Source: Deltaproteobacteria bacterium
Lineage (GTDB): Bacteria; Desulfobacterota; DSM-4660; Desulfatiglandales; Desulfatiglandaceae
Direction of reading: 5' to 3'
Length of the DNA: 64,000 nt
NCBI GenBank assembly: GCA_022340265.1
Contig: JAJDOH010000033.1
Location: 1-64,000, forward strand
In this document: positions 50,399 to 58,732 of the stretch, piece after piece
Layout: each line of letters opens with the position of its first letter
Position numbering within the stretch: position 1 is the stretch's first letter
The notes under the pieces: generated by a model
The model's database searches: none
Told to the model about the DNA's origin: nothing
The model's input: the letters and a program-made list of their open reading frames with translations, nothing else
Made by a program: the position numbers and the translations under genes

Positions 50399-51256
50399 AT
50401 GGCAGAGAGACTTACGGGTAAGCCCGTCGCGGATGCGATGAAAGAGGAACTTACCAAAAAGGTTGAGGCCCTGAAAAGCCGCGGCATTGTTCCAAAGCTC
50501 GGGATTGTACGGGTCGGTGCCCGTCCCGATGATCTGTTCTATGAGGGTGGCGCAAAAAAAACTTGCAGCGCCGTGGGCATGGAAAGTGAAGTGTTTGAAT
50601 ATCCCGAGGACATTGATCAGGCAGCATTTGAGAAAGCCATTACGGATATTGGTGCCAAAAAGGATGTCAACGGTATCCTTATGTTTTCTCCCCTGCCCAA
50701 ACATTTGGATGAACGAAAGATAAGGTCCCTGATACCCGTGGAAAAGGATGTTGACTGTTTGAGTCTGGGTGGCGCGGCAAAGGTATTCACAGACGATCCC
50801 ACAGGTTTTCCACCCTGTACCCCCACGGCATGCATGGATATGATCCATCATTATGATATCCCCGTCAAGGGAAAGAAATGTGTGGTCGTCGGGCGTTCCC
50901 TTGTGGTGGGTAAACCGCTTGCCATGCTGCTCTTGAGGGAACACGGCACCGTAACCATCTGTCATTCAAGGACGGAAAACCTGCCTGGGGTATGTCAGGA
51001 CGCCGAGATCCTTATTGCGGCCGTTGGCCGTGCAAAGATGATCAACGCCGACTATGTTAAGGCGGGGCAGATTGTGATTGACGTGGGGATCAACGCGGAT
51101 CCGGATAACCCCGGCAAATACTGTGGTGATGTGGACTATGCGCAAGTGGAGCCCATCGTGGCACGCATTTCTCCTGTTCCCGCGGGCGTTGGTTCGGTAA
51201 CGACATCGGTACTTTGCAAGCAGACGATTATGGCATGTGAAATGCAGAATGCATAA
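50399..51256 (+). CDS. folD: Methylenetetrahydrofolate dehydrogenase, FolD family, atypical cyclohydrolase site
   Basis: A 285 aa FolD-fold enzyme. The NAD(P)-binding half is intact: [37 protein letters not shown], and [14 protein letters not shown]. In the catalytic half Tyr48 is kept ([15 protein letters not shown]), but the usual Lys four residues later is Ala52. The usual VQLPLP glutamine is Phe96 ([11 protein letters not shown]), while the second Asp of KDVDC (Asp119) is retained. In FolD the Lys and Gln serve the cyclohydrolase reaction. With FchA 12 bases upstream, it is probably only a dehydrogenase. AAGGAGG precedes the ATG. A strong terminator follows. Confidence 0.92.
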   Translation: MAERLTGKPVADAMKEELTKKVEALKSRGIVPKLGIVRVGARPDDLFYEGGAKKTCSAVGMESEVFEYPEDIDQAAFEKAITDIGAKKDVNGILMFSPLPKHLDERKIRSLIPVEKDVDCLSLGGAAKVFTDDPTGFPPCTPTACMDMIHHYDIPVKGKKCVVVGRSLVVGKPLAMLLLREHGTVTICHSRTENLPGVCQDAEILIAAVGRAKMINADYVKAGQIVIDVGINADPDNPGKYCGDVDYAQVEPIVARISPVPAGVGSVTTSVLCKQTIMACEMQNA

Positions 51257-51292
51257 ATTCCCCGAAAAGGGAATCATCCGGAAAAAATAAAA

Positions 51293-51335
51293 GGGGGGAG
51301 TCAGCCGTAAAAGCCGATTCCCCCCTCATTTTTTT
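51293..51335 (+). terminator. Strong Rho-independent terminator after folD
   Basis: GGGGGGAGTCAGCC and its near-complement (GCCGATTCCCCCC) form a GC-rich stem, followed by a T-run. It ends the fchA-folD unit. Confidence 0.85.
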
Positions 51336-51352
51336 GTCCTGAGGACAGCGTT

Positions 51353-51544
51353 CTAATGATGGTGGGCGCTTGGTTCCGATGAGGAAAATTTTCCGGCAAT
51401 CACCGAACCGCTGAAAAGGCCTACCATGACGATCACTGCAATTACCGACAACCACGAATGGGACATGTTCCAGGCAAGCCCGCCCAATACAAAAGCTGGA
51501 ATCATTGACACGATTCCGATACCGATTTTCCTCCAAAGGTTCAT
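51353..51544 (-). CDS. Small two-helix membrane protein, unknown
   Basis: A 63 aa protein with two hydrophobic helices (IGIGIVSMIPAFVLGGLAW and WLSVIAVIVMVGLFSGSVIA), ending in a short His-rich tail (EPSAHHH). GGAGG lies eight bases before the ATG at 51544. No family recognised. The His tail could bind metal, but this is only an impression. Confidence 0.6.
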   Translation of the reverse strand: MNLWRKIGIGIVSMIPAFVLGGLAWNMSHSWLSVIAVIVMVGLFSGSVIAGKFSSSEPSAHHH

Positions 51545-51743
51545 TTGAGGCCTCCCGTCATACACAATTTTTGAAATTCCAGGGTAGCAAACGCATGTTC
51601 TGCCCGATTTTACCCTTCAACCGATTGACCGCATATTATAAAAAAAGGTTTTATGCGGGTCAAGGGATTATAACAGAAATATTTTCTTGATTTTACGATT
51701 TTGAGTGACTAGATTCCTTATTTGTCCCACCCAATACACCTAA

Positions 51744-51820
<77 letters not shown>

Positions 51821-52071
51821 CAAAACCTATATAAATTCAAGCATTTAGTTTAAACTCAAAAAACGCTGATTTTCTCCAAAATCGAAAAAATATACCAAAC
51901 ATATACCTAAGTCCCATTTTTTCAGAAAAAACACGCCCAAAATCACCCCTTTTCATACCCCTTTCCTGGCAGATATAATCAGTTAAAACTCAGTTTAGCA
52001 AAGGATTTTTGTTCGTATTTGATTCACGGCGGATTCCAGTTGGAATCGTAACAGGTACCGGGGTAAATCAA

Positions 52072-52401
52072 GTGATTGTAACCAACATTTCTGACGCAAA
52101 GGCCCAATTATCCTCGCTCATTGAGAAAGCTGTGGCTGGACAGGAAGTGATAATCGGCAAAGCGGGACGGCCTGTCGTAAAGCTGGTCAAGTACGAAGCC
52201 GATGAGAAACCGCGCAGCCCCGGCGCCCTCAGAGGAAAGATAGCGATCGCCGATGATTTTGACGACCTGCCGGAAGATGTTTTTGTACTGTGTTTAACAA
52301 GGAAGCAGGCATGGCAAGAGAGACAATCAGACATACCCGCCTTACTATTACACAACAGCCAGCTTGCAGCCGAGGGCTTTCGTCACTTTGTAGACGGTTG
52401 A
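52072..52401 (+). pseudogene. Phd/YefM-type antitoxin remnant with altered C-terminus
   Basis: From GTG 52072 it reads IVTNISDAKAQLSSLIEKAV, AGQEVIIGKAGRPVVKL and IADDFDDLPEDVF, the Phd/YefM-family antitoxin pattern (DNA-binding N-terminal half). The frame then runs on into unrelated sequence (about 30 residues, LCLTRKQAWQERQ) instead of the usual toxin-binding C-terminus. No toxin gene follows. The C-terminus is probably a junction or frameshift left by deletion. It may be a nonfunctional scar. Confidence 0.65.
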
Positions 52402-52497
52402 GAATCTCGGGTTGCTGTTTTCAAACCTGGCAAGCCTGGCCACGATCTTCACTTTTAACGTCCGGTCTTTCACGCCTGCGACAGAGACAAAAGGAAC
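52348..52497 (-). pseudogene. XRE/HigA-type antitoxin C-terminal remnant
   Basis: On the minus strand, overlapping the end of the Phd remnant: LKVKIVARLARFENSNPRFS and STVYKVTKALGCKLAVV before tandem stops (TAA TAG). It looks like the last part of an HTH antitoxin or addiction-module regulator. No start and no full HTH are present. Confidence 0.45.
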
Positions 52498-52589
52498 GTT
52501 GCAAAAAAAAGAGAGCCGGATATCCCACCGACCACCCCTATCAACCGTTCACTCACAAAGGGAAGGCTGATTGAAGGTGTTTATCCATG

Positions 52590-53690
52590 TTATGGGGTGA
52601 TAAAGCTTTCAAGGATCGCATCCCAGGTAGCCGAAGCGCCCGAAGGGGGGCTAGCCTTGGTAAACGAAAAGCCAAATACCTGTCGCCCGGACTCTGGGTC
52701 GGCAATTCGTTGAATGCTCACCCATCCGTTGCTGGAGCCGGACACATTAATGACATTTACGACTTTATCAAGGCGGATCGTGCTGTCGACTAGCATCGAT
52801 CCGGATTCATTAAACTGCTGGTAGCCGTATAAGGAAGGACAGGCCCGTGTATCACAATAAATGGACGGCCCCCCCAGGTACTTGGGATCCCAGAGAAAAA
52901 GAATGATTCTCGTTTCGGCGTTAAGCGCTGGATTTAGGAAAACCCTGGAATCAACCTGCCAGATTTCCGTCAGCGGCCAACAGGTTGGGCCTATTGGGGC
53001 GGTTGCTGATAAAGGCGCAGCGGAATAATAGATCAACTCTTCAGTGCAGAGTCTCGCGGTGGAATCAATCCGTTCCCGGCCGTCTCCGGAACCGGACCCG
53101 TAAAAGTCATAGAGTGCACTGTCGACCCCGGGGGTTACAAGGTTTAATGGAATCATGTCCATGCTGTTGGAGGATCCCTGGGCCAGCCGCACGTAGTAAA
53201 TAAAACCTTCCAGAATGTCGCTCCCTCCGATCGAGGCAAACGGATAACCGCTCTCTGTCGGATTTTGAGTGGTATCAGCGGTCACCACATCAATGGTGAC
53301 AAATCCGCGGTAGAAATTGCCGTCTGTGAGTGCACTTTTTACGGCCGAAGAAGCACTTTCAATGAGCGCCCTCATGGAAACCGACCATGTCTCCGCACTT
53401 TCCAATACTTCGTTACCATACAGTTCCAGGGCGTTTCCGTAATTATCCCATACATGATAGTGGATTCGGTGCGAATCATCTGGCGGATCGTCCATCGGAG
53501 CAACGAGGTTCACAATGTTGTTTACCGTCAAAAGGGTGTCGATAGGATATTCCCCTGAATTGATCCCAACTTCAAAAAAAGGAACGATCAGACTTGCAGC
53601 AGGTACTTTATCCGTCGCCCCCGGAATCCCGGCAATTGCCGTACCCGCCACCGCGAAAATCAACAAAAAAGCCAAGAGAGTGTTTTTCAT
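52590..53690 (-). CDS. Secreted protein of unknown function
   Basis: A 366 aa protein with a signal peptide (KNTLLAFLLIFAVAGTAIAG). The mature part starts DKVPAASLIVPFFEVGINSG, then NNIVNLVAPMDDPP and HRIHYHVWDNYGNALELY, probably a beta-rich extracellular domain. Cysteines are few and clustered in the second half. A similar PAASLIVPFFEV start occurs in unnamed proteins from deltaproteobacteria as I recall, but no function is established. GGAGG precedes the ATG at 53690; a start 21 bases upstream was rejected. It faces the antitoxin scar. Confidence 0.7.
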   Translation of the reverse strand: MKNTLLAFLLIFAVAGTAIAGIPGATDKVPAASLIVPFFEVGINSGEYPIDTLLTVNNIVNLVAPMDDPPDDSHRIHYHVWDNYGNALELYGNEVLESAETWSVSMRALIESASSAVKSALTDGNFYRGFVTIDVVTADTTQNPTESGYPFASIGGSDILEGFIYYVRLAQGSSNSMDMIPLNLVTPGVDSALYDFYGSGSGDGRERIDSTARLCTEELIYYSAAPLSATAPIGPTCWPLTEIWQVDSRVFLNPALNAETRIILFLWDPKYLGGPSIYCDTRACPSLYGYQQFNESGSMLVDSTIRLDKVVNVINVSGSSNGWVSIQRIADPESGRQVFGFSFTKASPPSGASATWDAILESFITP

Positions 53691-53928
53691 AATATTCTTC
53701 CTCCTATTCATTTAAAAGTTGACCGACCGCTGATGCCAAATTCTACATGATTTTATACTAAAAGATGACTCTGGGAAAGGCAACTGGTTTCCAGGAAAGA
53801 GATCTGAGATGCCAATAAGATTTAGAAAAGACTTCTTTGGTACCTTTTTCAGACGACAGCATGTCTAAATAATTGAAAGAAAGAATATCAGCAACATCTT
53901 TCTTCATGCTGAACTGGAAATATGGGCG

Positions 53929-54095
53929 TCAAGCTACAGCTTTTTCAAGCTTCCGAGTTCCGGGCTCAACGATCAATAACGGTCGAAACACGACGTATCC
54001 CGGATCGTGACCTCAAGGACACGAGTTCCCGCGATAACCGTTACGAGGCCGAATGATGCCGCTGCGAACGCCAAGACCCTTTGAGTGATTCTCAC
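53929..54095 (-). pseudogene. Frameshifted small membrane protein gene after the octaheme cytochrome gene
   Basis: The 430-base gap between two genes contains a broken small gene on the minus strand. From GTG 54095 (GAGGGG upstream) one frame reads RITQRVLAFAAASFGLVTVI and AGTRVLEV, a membrane helix. After a frameshift near 54010, another frame reads GHDPGYVVFRPLLIVEPG, then ends at a TGA. Together they give a plausible 50-60 aa membrane protein. It starts 25 bases after the octaheme cytochrome's stop, so it is likely the third, damaged gene of that unit. The rest of the gap holds nothing recognisable. Confidence 0.5.
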
Positions 54096-54119
54096 ATAAG
54101 GGAGCCCCTCTCTTACGAA

Positions 54120-55526
54120 CTACTGAACTCTGGGCAAGACTTGAGGAGGCTTGTTTCTGTCGCCGGTGGCATTGGGATAATCGGGGGCTTTAAAGGCCTT
54201 TTTATTGTTTTTGATGAGATCCCGGGAAAGTTTCATGAATTGGTTGTATCGGCCCTTGCACTCGAAAAAGCCGTGCCACCAAGCGTAATCAGGCGCCATC
54301 ATGGCGGTTCCCATCCTTGCCCTTCGCCCTTCGTGATGCCACAGGTAGTAGTACTCCAGCTCCGGCGCTTCATCAAAGAAGGGGGTTTTGACGCAAAGCC
54401 CTTTTGCATAGAGCTCGTCCAACACCTTCTTCGCGGGCTTGAAATAGACGTCATTGTATTCCTGGACCGTTTTATCAAGCTGAGCATAGTGGTTGTCCAC
54501 CCACGTCTTGCTGTGGCATTGCATGCAGATGGCTTTCATCTTATCCCTTTCCGTTTCCCAATTGGTCTTGGCCGGAAAGGGCTTGAAATCCTGGGGTCTG
54601 ACGGTGAGTGGGGCCTGAAGTTCCCAGGAAAGCCGTTCCGTCACGTCATGGGTCGTCAGGACCGGTCCGGCCCCTGACATATGGCAGGAAGCACAGACAG
54701 GGGCGCGGTAATCCACTCCGGCGGTCCAGGTCCCGGGAGCGGCCGTCCAGTTGTAATCGTCTCCGTGGGCGGTATAGATATCCCCGTGTTTGGATTCCAT
54801 ATAGATTTCGATCTGGGGATGATCCGGCCCCAGATGACACTGTCCGCAGGCCTCCGGTTTCCTCGCTTCCATGACCGAAAACAGATGCCGGGTATGACAG
54901 CTGGAACAGGATCCCCGGCTTCCGTCCGGATTGATCCTTCCCACCCCCACGCTGGGCCAGGTTTCGGGCGTCAATACACCGTCTTTTAACTTGACGATGG
55001 TGCCGTGACAATGGTAGCAGCCGGTTGTCCTTTCATTGCCGCTGTTCATTCCGTCGTTGAGCCAGGGATCGATTTTCCAGATAATCTCCAGGGTATTGGC
55101 ATGTTTGCTTCCGCTGTACTGTTTGGCCTCATCCGGATGACAGCGGGAGCAGTCCTTGGGGGAAACCACGGCCGAAACAGGGACTTTGTATTCCTTGGTT
55201 CCATATCTTTGGTCGGAACGTTCGTACTGCTTGTAATGTTCCTTGCTTACATCCGGGTCGAATTCCTCCGCCTTGTGACAGTCATAACAGGTGATGTTTG
55301 CCGAGGCGTGGCGGCTGTGGGCCCAATCGGTGAAAATGCCGGGGTTTTCCCGTTTGTGGCATTCAATGCAGGCCACGGCCTCCTTGGGCATGCTCCTTTC
55401 GATACGGAATTCTTTGGATTTGGGTTCATTTTGGGCGGTCTGGGCATCGGCCGGGATGGTAGCGGCCATTGTGAGTCCTATTCCGCTACAAATCAGGGCA
55501 ACCAATATTTGCATTTTCTTGATCAT
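54120..55526 (-). CDS. Octaheme c-type cytochrome, hydroxylamine-oxidoreductase-like
   Basis: A 468 aa periplasmic protein with a signal peptide and eight CxxCH heme motifs: CIECH, CYDCH, CSRCH, CYHCH, CSSCH, CGQCH, CASCH and CMQCH. The C-terminal helical part has EYYYLWHHEGRRARMG and PDYAWWHGFFECKGRYNQF, which fits the HAO family. In other anaerobes HAO-like enzymes of this kind act as nitrite or hydroxylamine reductases rather than oxidases. Direction cannot be set from sequence. AAGGAGG is six bases before the ATG. It follows the NrfH-type gene, which would supply electrons from quinol. Confidence 0.88.
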   Translation of the reverse strand: MIKKMQILVALICSGIGLTMAATIPADAQTAQNEPKSKEFRIERSMPKEAVACIECHKRENPGIFTDWAHSRHASANITCYDCHKAEEFDPDVSKEHYKQYERSDQRYGTKEYKVPVSAVVSPKDCSRCHPDEAKQYSGSKHANTLEIIWKIDPWLNDGMNSGNERTTGCYHCHGTIVKLKDGVLTPETWPSVGVGRINPDGSRGSCSSCHTRHLFSVMEARKPEACGQCHLGPDHPQIEIYMESKHGDIYTAHGDDYNWTAAPGTWTAGVDYRAPVCASCHMSGAGPVLTTHDVTERLSWELQAPLTVRPQDFKPFPAKTNWETERDKMKAICMQCHSKTWVDNHYAQLDKTVQEYNDVYFKPAKKVLDELYAKGLCVKTPFFDEAPELEYYYLWHHEGRRARMGTAMMAPDYAWWHGFFECKGRYNQFMKLSRDLIKNNKKAFKAPDYPNATGDRNKPPQVLPRVQ

Positions 55527-55558
55527 GAAAAGCCTCCTTTTCCCTTAAGGTCTCCCCC

Positions 55559-56110
55559 TCAGAGTCCCTGGCCCGTGTAGGGTTCACGGAACTGCTTGTA
55601 CTGATACAATTCTCTCTTGTTGTGAACCAGATTCTTGTGACAATCCACGCATCTTTTTTCATACCCCGGCCTGGCGTAAATCACCGAACGGTGGGCCAGC
55701 ATGGCCCCCCTTTTGTCCGGCAGGTAGAGGATGTTGCGATGACATTTTTGGCATTGCTCGTTCCGGAAACCGGCGTAGGCCTGTTGCCGCGCTCTTTCGT
55801 GGTCGTATGCTCCTCCCGCGAAATGTATGACGATATCCTTGATGCCGTGCGCCGTCTTGGCGTAGAAGAAATCAAAGGTATCCTGGGGGGCGGGCAGGTG
55901 GCAGTCCATGCAGTCCGCCACGAAACCCTGGGGGTTGTTGACATGGGTGGATGTCTTCCAGCTATTATAAGCGAATTGGATTTCGTGGCAGGAAGAACAG
56001 AACTGCGGGGTGGAGGTCCGGACCATGGTGAAGTAGGTCATGCTGAACAGCGGGAAGGCAATAACGATGCCGATGGCGATGAAAATAGTCCACTTGAAGC
56101 GAGCTTTCAT
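55559..56110 (-). CDS. Tetraheme cytochrome of the NapC/NirT/NrfH family
   Basis: A 183 aa membrane-anchored cytochrome. One N-terminal helix (KWTIFIAIGIVIAFPLFSM), then four CxxCH motifs: CSSCH, CMDCH, CQKCH and CVDCH. The length fits NrfH/NapC-type quinol dehydrogenases that feed electrons to periplasmic reductases. The first gene of the pair with the octaheme protein; 32 bases between them. The ATG at 56110 is preferred over an in-frame GTG two codons earlier. Confidence 0.92.
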   Translation of the reverse strand: MKARFKWTIFIAIGIVIAFPLFSMTYFTMVRTSTPQFCSSCHEIQFAYNSWKTSTHVNNPQGFVADCMDCHLPAPQDTFDFFYAKTAHGIKDIVIHFAGGAYDHERARQQAYAGFRNEQCQKCHRNILYLPDKRGAMLAHRSVIYARPGYEKRCVDCHKNLVHNKRELYQYKQFREPYTGQGL

Positions 56111-56337
56111 GTTCACCCCCGGTAGCCGGTAGCGGCAGTAACGACGTGTTGCCGGCGTGATACGCCGCGAAATGCTGCATTACGAAAAGCTGTTGCAGTT
56201 GGGGCTGCTTCCGCGCTTCTGCGAGAGTCAGATAGCTAAAAAAACATCGATAATCTTAGTACAACTTAGCTTTTTGGATGCGAACGTGTCAAGAAGAAAG
56301 GCAAACTCGAAGACCCTATACAGCAGGCATTATTATC

Positions 56338-56890
56338 TCATCCATCCCACTTCGTCTTCGCGAAAGAAGTTTCTGTGTATACTCTCAGGCTTTTCTTATC
56401 TTCAGGTAGGTCAGTCCGGAGGCGATTACCATCGGCAGGACTCCCAGAACAATCAAGTTCGAGCGCTGACACCCAGTTGGTAGAAGGTGCCAGCAACAAC
56501 CCGCCTGTGACATAGGCGGTGGCGATCCAAAAGATGGCCAATTGGAGGTGCCAGCTGCGCAGAATATTGCTCGGCAGATATTGGGCCAGATCAATGCCGT
56601 AAAAATTGCCTGGTTCCGCGCGATAGTGCGCCAGTGCCCCTCCGATCAAGACCTGCGCCAGAAAAAGCAGCGCAACAACGAGACAATACTTGATGGTCGC
56701 CCTCTGTCCGGGGGTGGCGCCACCGGGCAGCATGTGGGGACGAAAGTCCCGGTGATCCCCTTTCCAGCCCAGGTAGTCGAATCTGCCGAATGTAAACAGC
56801 ACCAACGCCAGCCCGGCCAAAAGCATGACGACACTCAGGGCGCTCCAGAGAAGGGCGTCGGCCGTGGGTAAAAATAAAAGATATCGGTAG
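56338..56890 (-). pseudogene. Nitric-oxide-reductase (NorB/qNor-type) fragment with frameshift
   Basis: The minus strand reads PTADALLWSALSVVMLLAGL, then GATPGQRATIKYCLVVALLF, RAEPGNFYGIDLAQYLPSNI and LRSWHLQLAIFWIATAYVTG, a strong match to qNor/NorB, heme-copper-type NO reductases. After TGGLLLAP the matching frame degenerates; a different frame continues with NLIVLGVLPMVIASGLTYLK and a stop at 56385. So only an inner fragment of about 160 codons remains of a 700-residue-class protein. The histidine of RSWHLQ is present, but the catalytic site as a whole is missing. It is dead. The 56111-56337 spacer upstream of the cytochrome pair shows nothing coding. Confidence 0.7.
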
Positions 56891-56984
56891 GTTAAAAGGC
56901 ATGCGAAATACTTGATGCTGGGATATTGAGTAGAAGTGATGTATTGTTTTGTTATGCTGTGAGTCTGGTTATTGTTGCGTGAAT

Positions 56985-58088
56985 CTACTTCTTCCCTTTC
57001 GTTCGTAATGTTACAAGGAGGATCTCACCGGGCCGCCAGAATCGCATTCGCGGTCCCCATGTGCCCGTTCCTCTGCATACGATAACTGTCATCCCATCCA
57101 CTTGGTAACGGCCCTCCAATAGTGGATACCGGCTGCGGACCAGATAGTCGAATGGCCATATCTGTCCTCCGTGGGTGTGGCCGGATAGCATGAGGCCCGC
57201 GCCGGCTTTCGCCGCCCTCTCGGCCTGCCAGGGGGTGTGTGAAAGGAGGATGGCAGCGCCGGTTGGACGGCCCGCGAGCGCTTGCGCCATTGGATCGCCG
57301 CCTTGGCCGTTTCGACGTCTGGCGGTGAGATCATCCACGCCCGCCAGAATGAGACCGGGCCTCACTTCCGCCCAACCGTTACGGAGCAGCGTAAAGCTTA
57401 CCGCCTCAAACAACCCCATGCTACCTACCCCATGGAATTCGTGGTTGCCGGGGACCGCCCAGATACCCAAAGGGGCTGAGAGATGCGTAAAGGTGTCCAT
57501 CAGCGATTTATCGGGTGAACCATGCCCTTCGAAGATGTCTCCGAGTAAAACCACAAGATCGGGCTGCTGCTCATTTACCTGGGTGATGCGAGCCGCCAGC
57601 CAACGCTCTCCCAATTGTGAACCGAGGTGCATGTCGGACAGGGCTGCGAGCACTGTTCCGTCCATGGTATCGGGAAGGCCGGGAAGGACCACTTCGTATT
57701 TTTCGACCACCGGCGGCCGCAGGCCCTGGAAGAGCGCGATGGCGGAAAACACACCACCGGCTAACAAGGCCCATCCTCGCAATGAGGGCGATAACCGGGG
57801 CATGAGGAAACCGAAGAGGGTAACGAGGTCCATGGAAAAGAGGGGAATGAACGTCAAAAATAGAACGCCCATCCAGTTCATACCAAGGAATTCGAGTGTG
57901 CCTGACAGATCCCCCGTTCCGCCGTGCCCCATGACGCGGCCAAAGAAAAAAACCGCCCACAGTATCACCCCGGTCCCGATAAGAACCTTTCGCGGCACAT
58001 GCCGGTCCACAAACGGTATGGACGCGGCACGCCAGAAGACATAGACATGCATGACCGTGCAGGCTGATATAAGAATGGTTCCGAACAT
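56985..58088 (-). CDS. Membrane-anchored calcineurin-like metallophosphoesterase
   Basis: A 367 aa protein with four N-terminal membrane helices (about 1-125), then a metallophosphoesterase domain. Metal motifs are all visible: LAALSDMHLGSQ (D-x-H), LLGDIFEGHG (GD), VPGNHEFHG (GNHE), LLSHTP (H) and LSGHTHGGQIWPF (GHTH). The layout matches YkuE/YaeI-like enzymes, some of which act on lipid or UDP-sugar phosphates. The substrate is unknown. Codon use and gene spacing look normal, in contrast to the decayed sequence on both sides. Confidence 0.88.
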   Translation of the reverse strand: MFGTILISACTVMHVYVFWRAASIPFVDRHVPRKVLIGTGVILWAVFFFGRVMGHGGTGDLSGTLEFLGMNWMGVLFLTFIPLFSMDLVTLFGFLMPRLSPSLRGWALLAGGVFSAIALFQGLRPPVVEKYEVVLPGLPDTMDGTVLAALSDMHLGSQLGERWLAARITQVNEQQPDLVVLLGDIFEGHGSPDKSLMDTFTHLSAPLGIWAVPGNHEFHGVGSMGLFEAVSFTLLRNGWAEVRPGLILAGVDDLTARRRNGQGGDPMAQALAGRPTGAAILLSHTPWQAERAAKAGAGLMLSGHTHGGQIWPFDYLVRSRYPLLEGRYQVDGMTVIVCRGTGTWGPRMRFWRPGEILLVTLRTKGKK

Positions 58089-58194
58089 ATGCCCCGTCTA
58101 TTTTGTTCATCTCCGTCATCTGCGAAGACAAGGGATCCTACAGAAATGACATCGACGTCGAAGCTATTGACAAGCCGTTTATCCTTTTATTGGA

Positions 58195-58509
58195 TCACCA
58201 TGCCAGGTGAGGCTCTTGAAGAGGTATTACGGTCACCCTGAACCTATCCACCTTTTGGGCAACCACTCTATCCCCTGCCGACAAAAAAAATTCACTGACA
58301 GCCCGCCACAGTTCTCCATTGAAGAAAACCTGCCAGTATCGGACCTCACCTACCTTTTCCAACATACGCGTTTCTCCGCAGACGGATCTTCTCTTTCGGT
58401 CTTTAAAGAATTTCCTCAACCACTGGGGAGTTCCTTTGAATTTCACCATCAATCCCAGGTGTAGCATCTTCCTTCCGTGATCTCGCCCAGTCCGAAATGG
58501 GCTTCCCAC
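58195..58509 (-). pseudogene. NfeD-like C-terminal domain remnant
   Basis: The readable part, GELWRAVSEFFLSAGDRVVA and RFRVTVIPLQ, resembles the OB-fold C-terminal domain of NfeD proteins. Upstream sequence in the frame (HLGLMVKFKGTPQWLRKFF) is not typical, and no membrane helices precede it. It overlaps a separate small frame. Treated as debris of an nfeD gene. Confidence 0.45.
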
Positions 58510-58574
58510 CGCAATTCTTCAGTGCCGGATTCCATAATCTTGTAGTCACCGAGCCTGTAATCCTTTGTCTTCAT
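58449..58574 (-). CDS. Short (41 aa) reading frame with a good ribosome binding site, probably truncated
   Basis: From ATG 58574, preceded by GGAG at eight bases, it reads KTKDYRLGDYKIMESGTEEL and WEAHFGLGEITEGRCYTW before a TGA. The pattern looks like the first half of a small soluble protein whose second half is lost. It may or may not be translated. The remaining stretch 58575-58732 shows nothing else. Confidence 0.4.
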   Translation of the reverse strand: MKTKDYRLGDYKIMESGTEELRWEAHFGLGEITEGRCYTWD

Positions 58575-58732
58575 TGTAGCCACTCCGAAACGGTCTGTTC
58601 AGGTACACCGTTTGTGAGCTTCTCATTTAGGGCTTTCGTGTAACTGTCCACCACTCCAGATCCTCAGAACAACGCTTCCTTGCCATTAAGAAATTCCCCC
58701 TACGTCCAAAGGTGCTTGTAAAAAGGCTCTTT

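Noticed and set aside
54081-54677. 198-codon plus-strand frame opposite the octaheme cytochrome
   Set aside because: The eight CxxCH motifs on the minus strand establish the real gene. The plus frame has no independent support.
56157-56483. Plus-strand frame beginning IRREMLHYEKLLQLGLLP, which looks MerR-like
   Set aside because: Only the first 18 residues resemble a MerR helix-turn-helix. The rest is unrelated and runs into the NO-reductase fragment, so I take it as chance.
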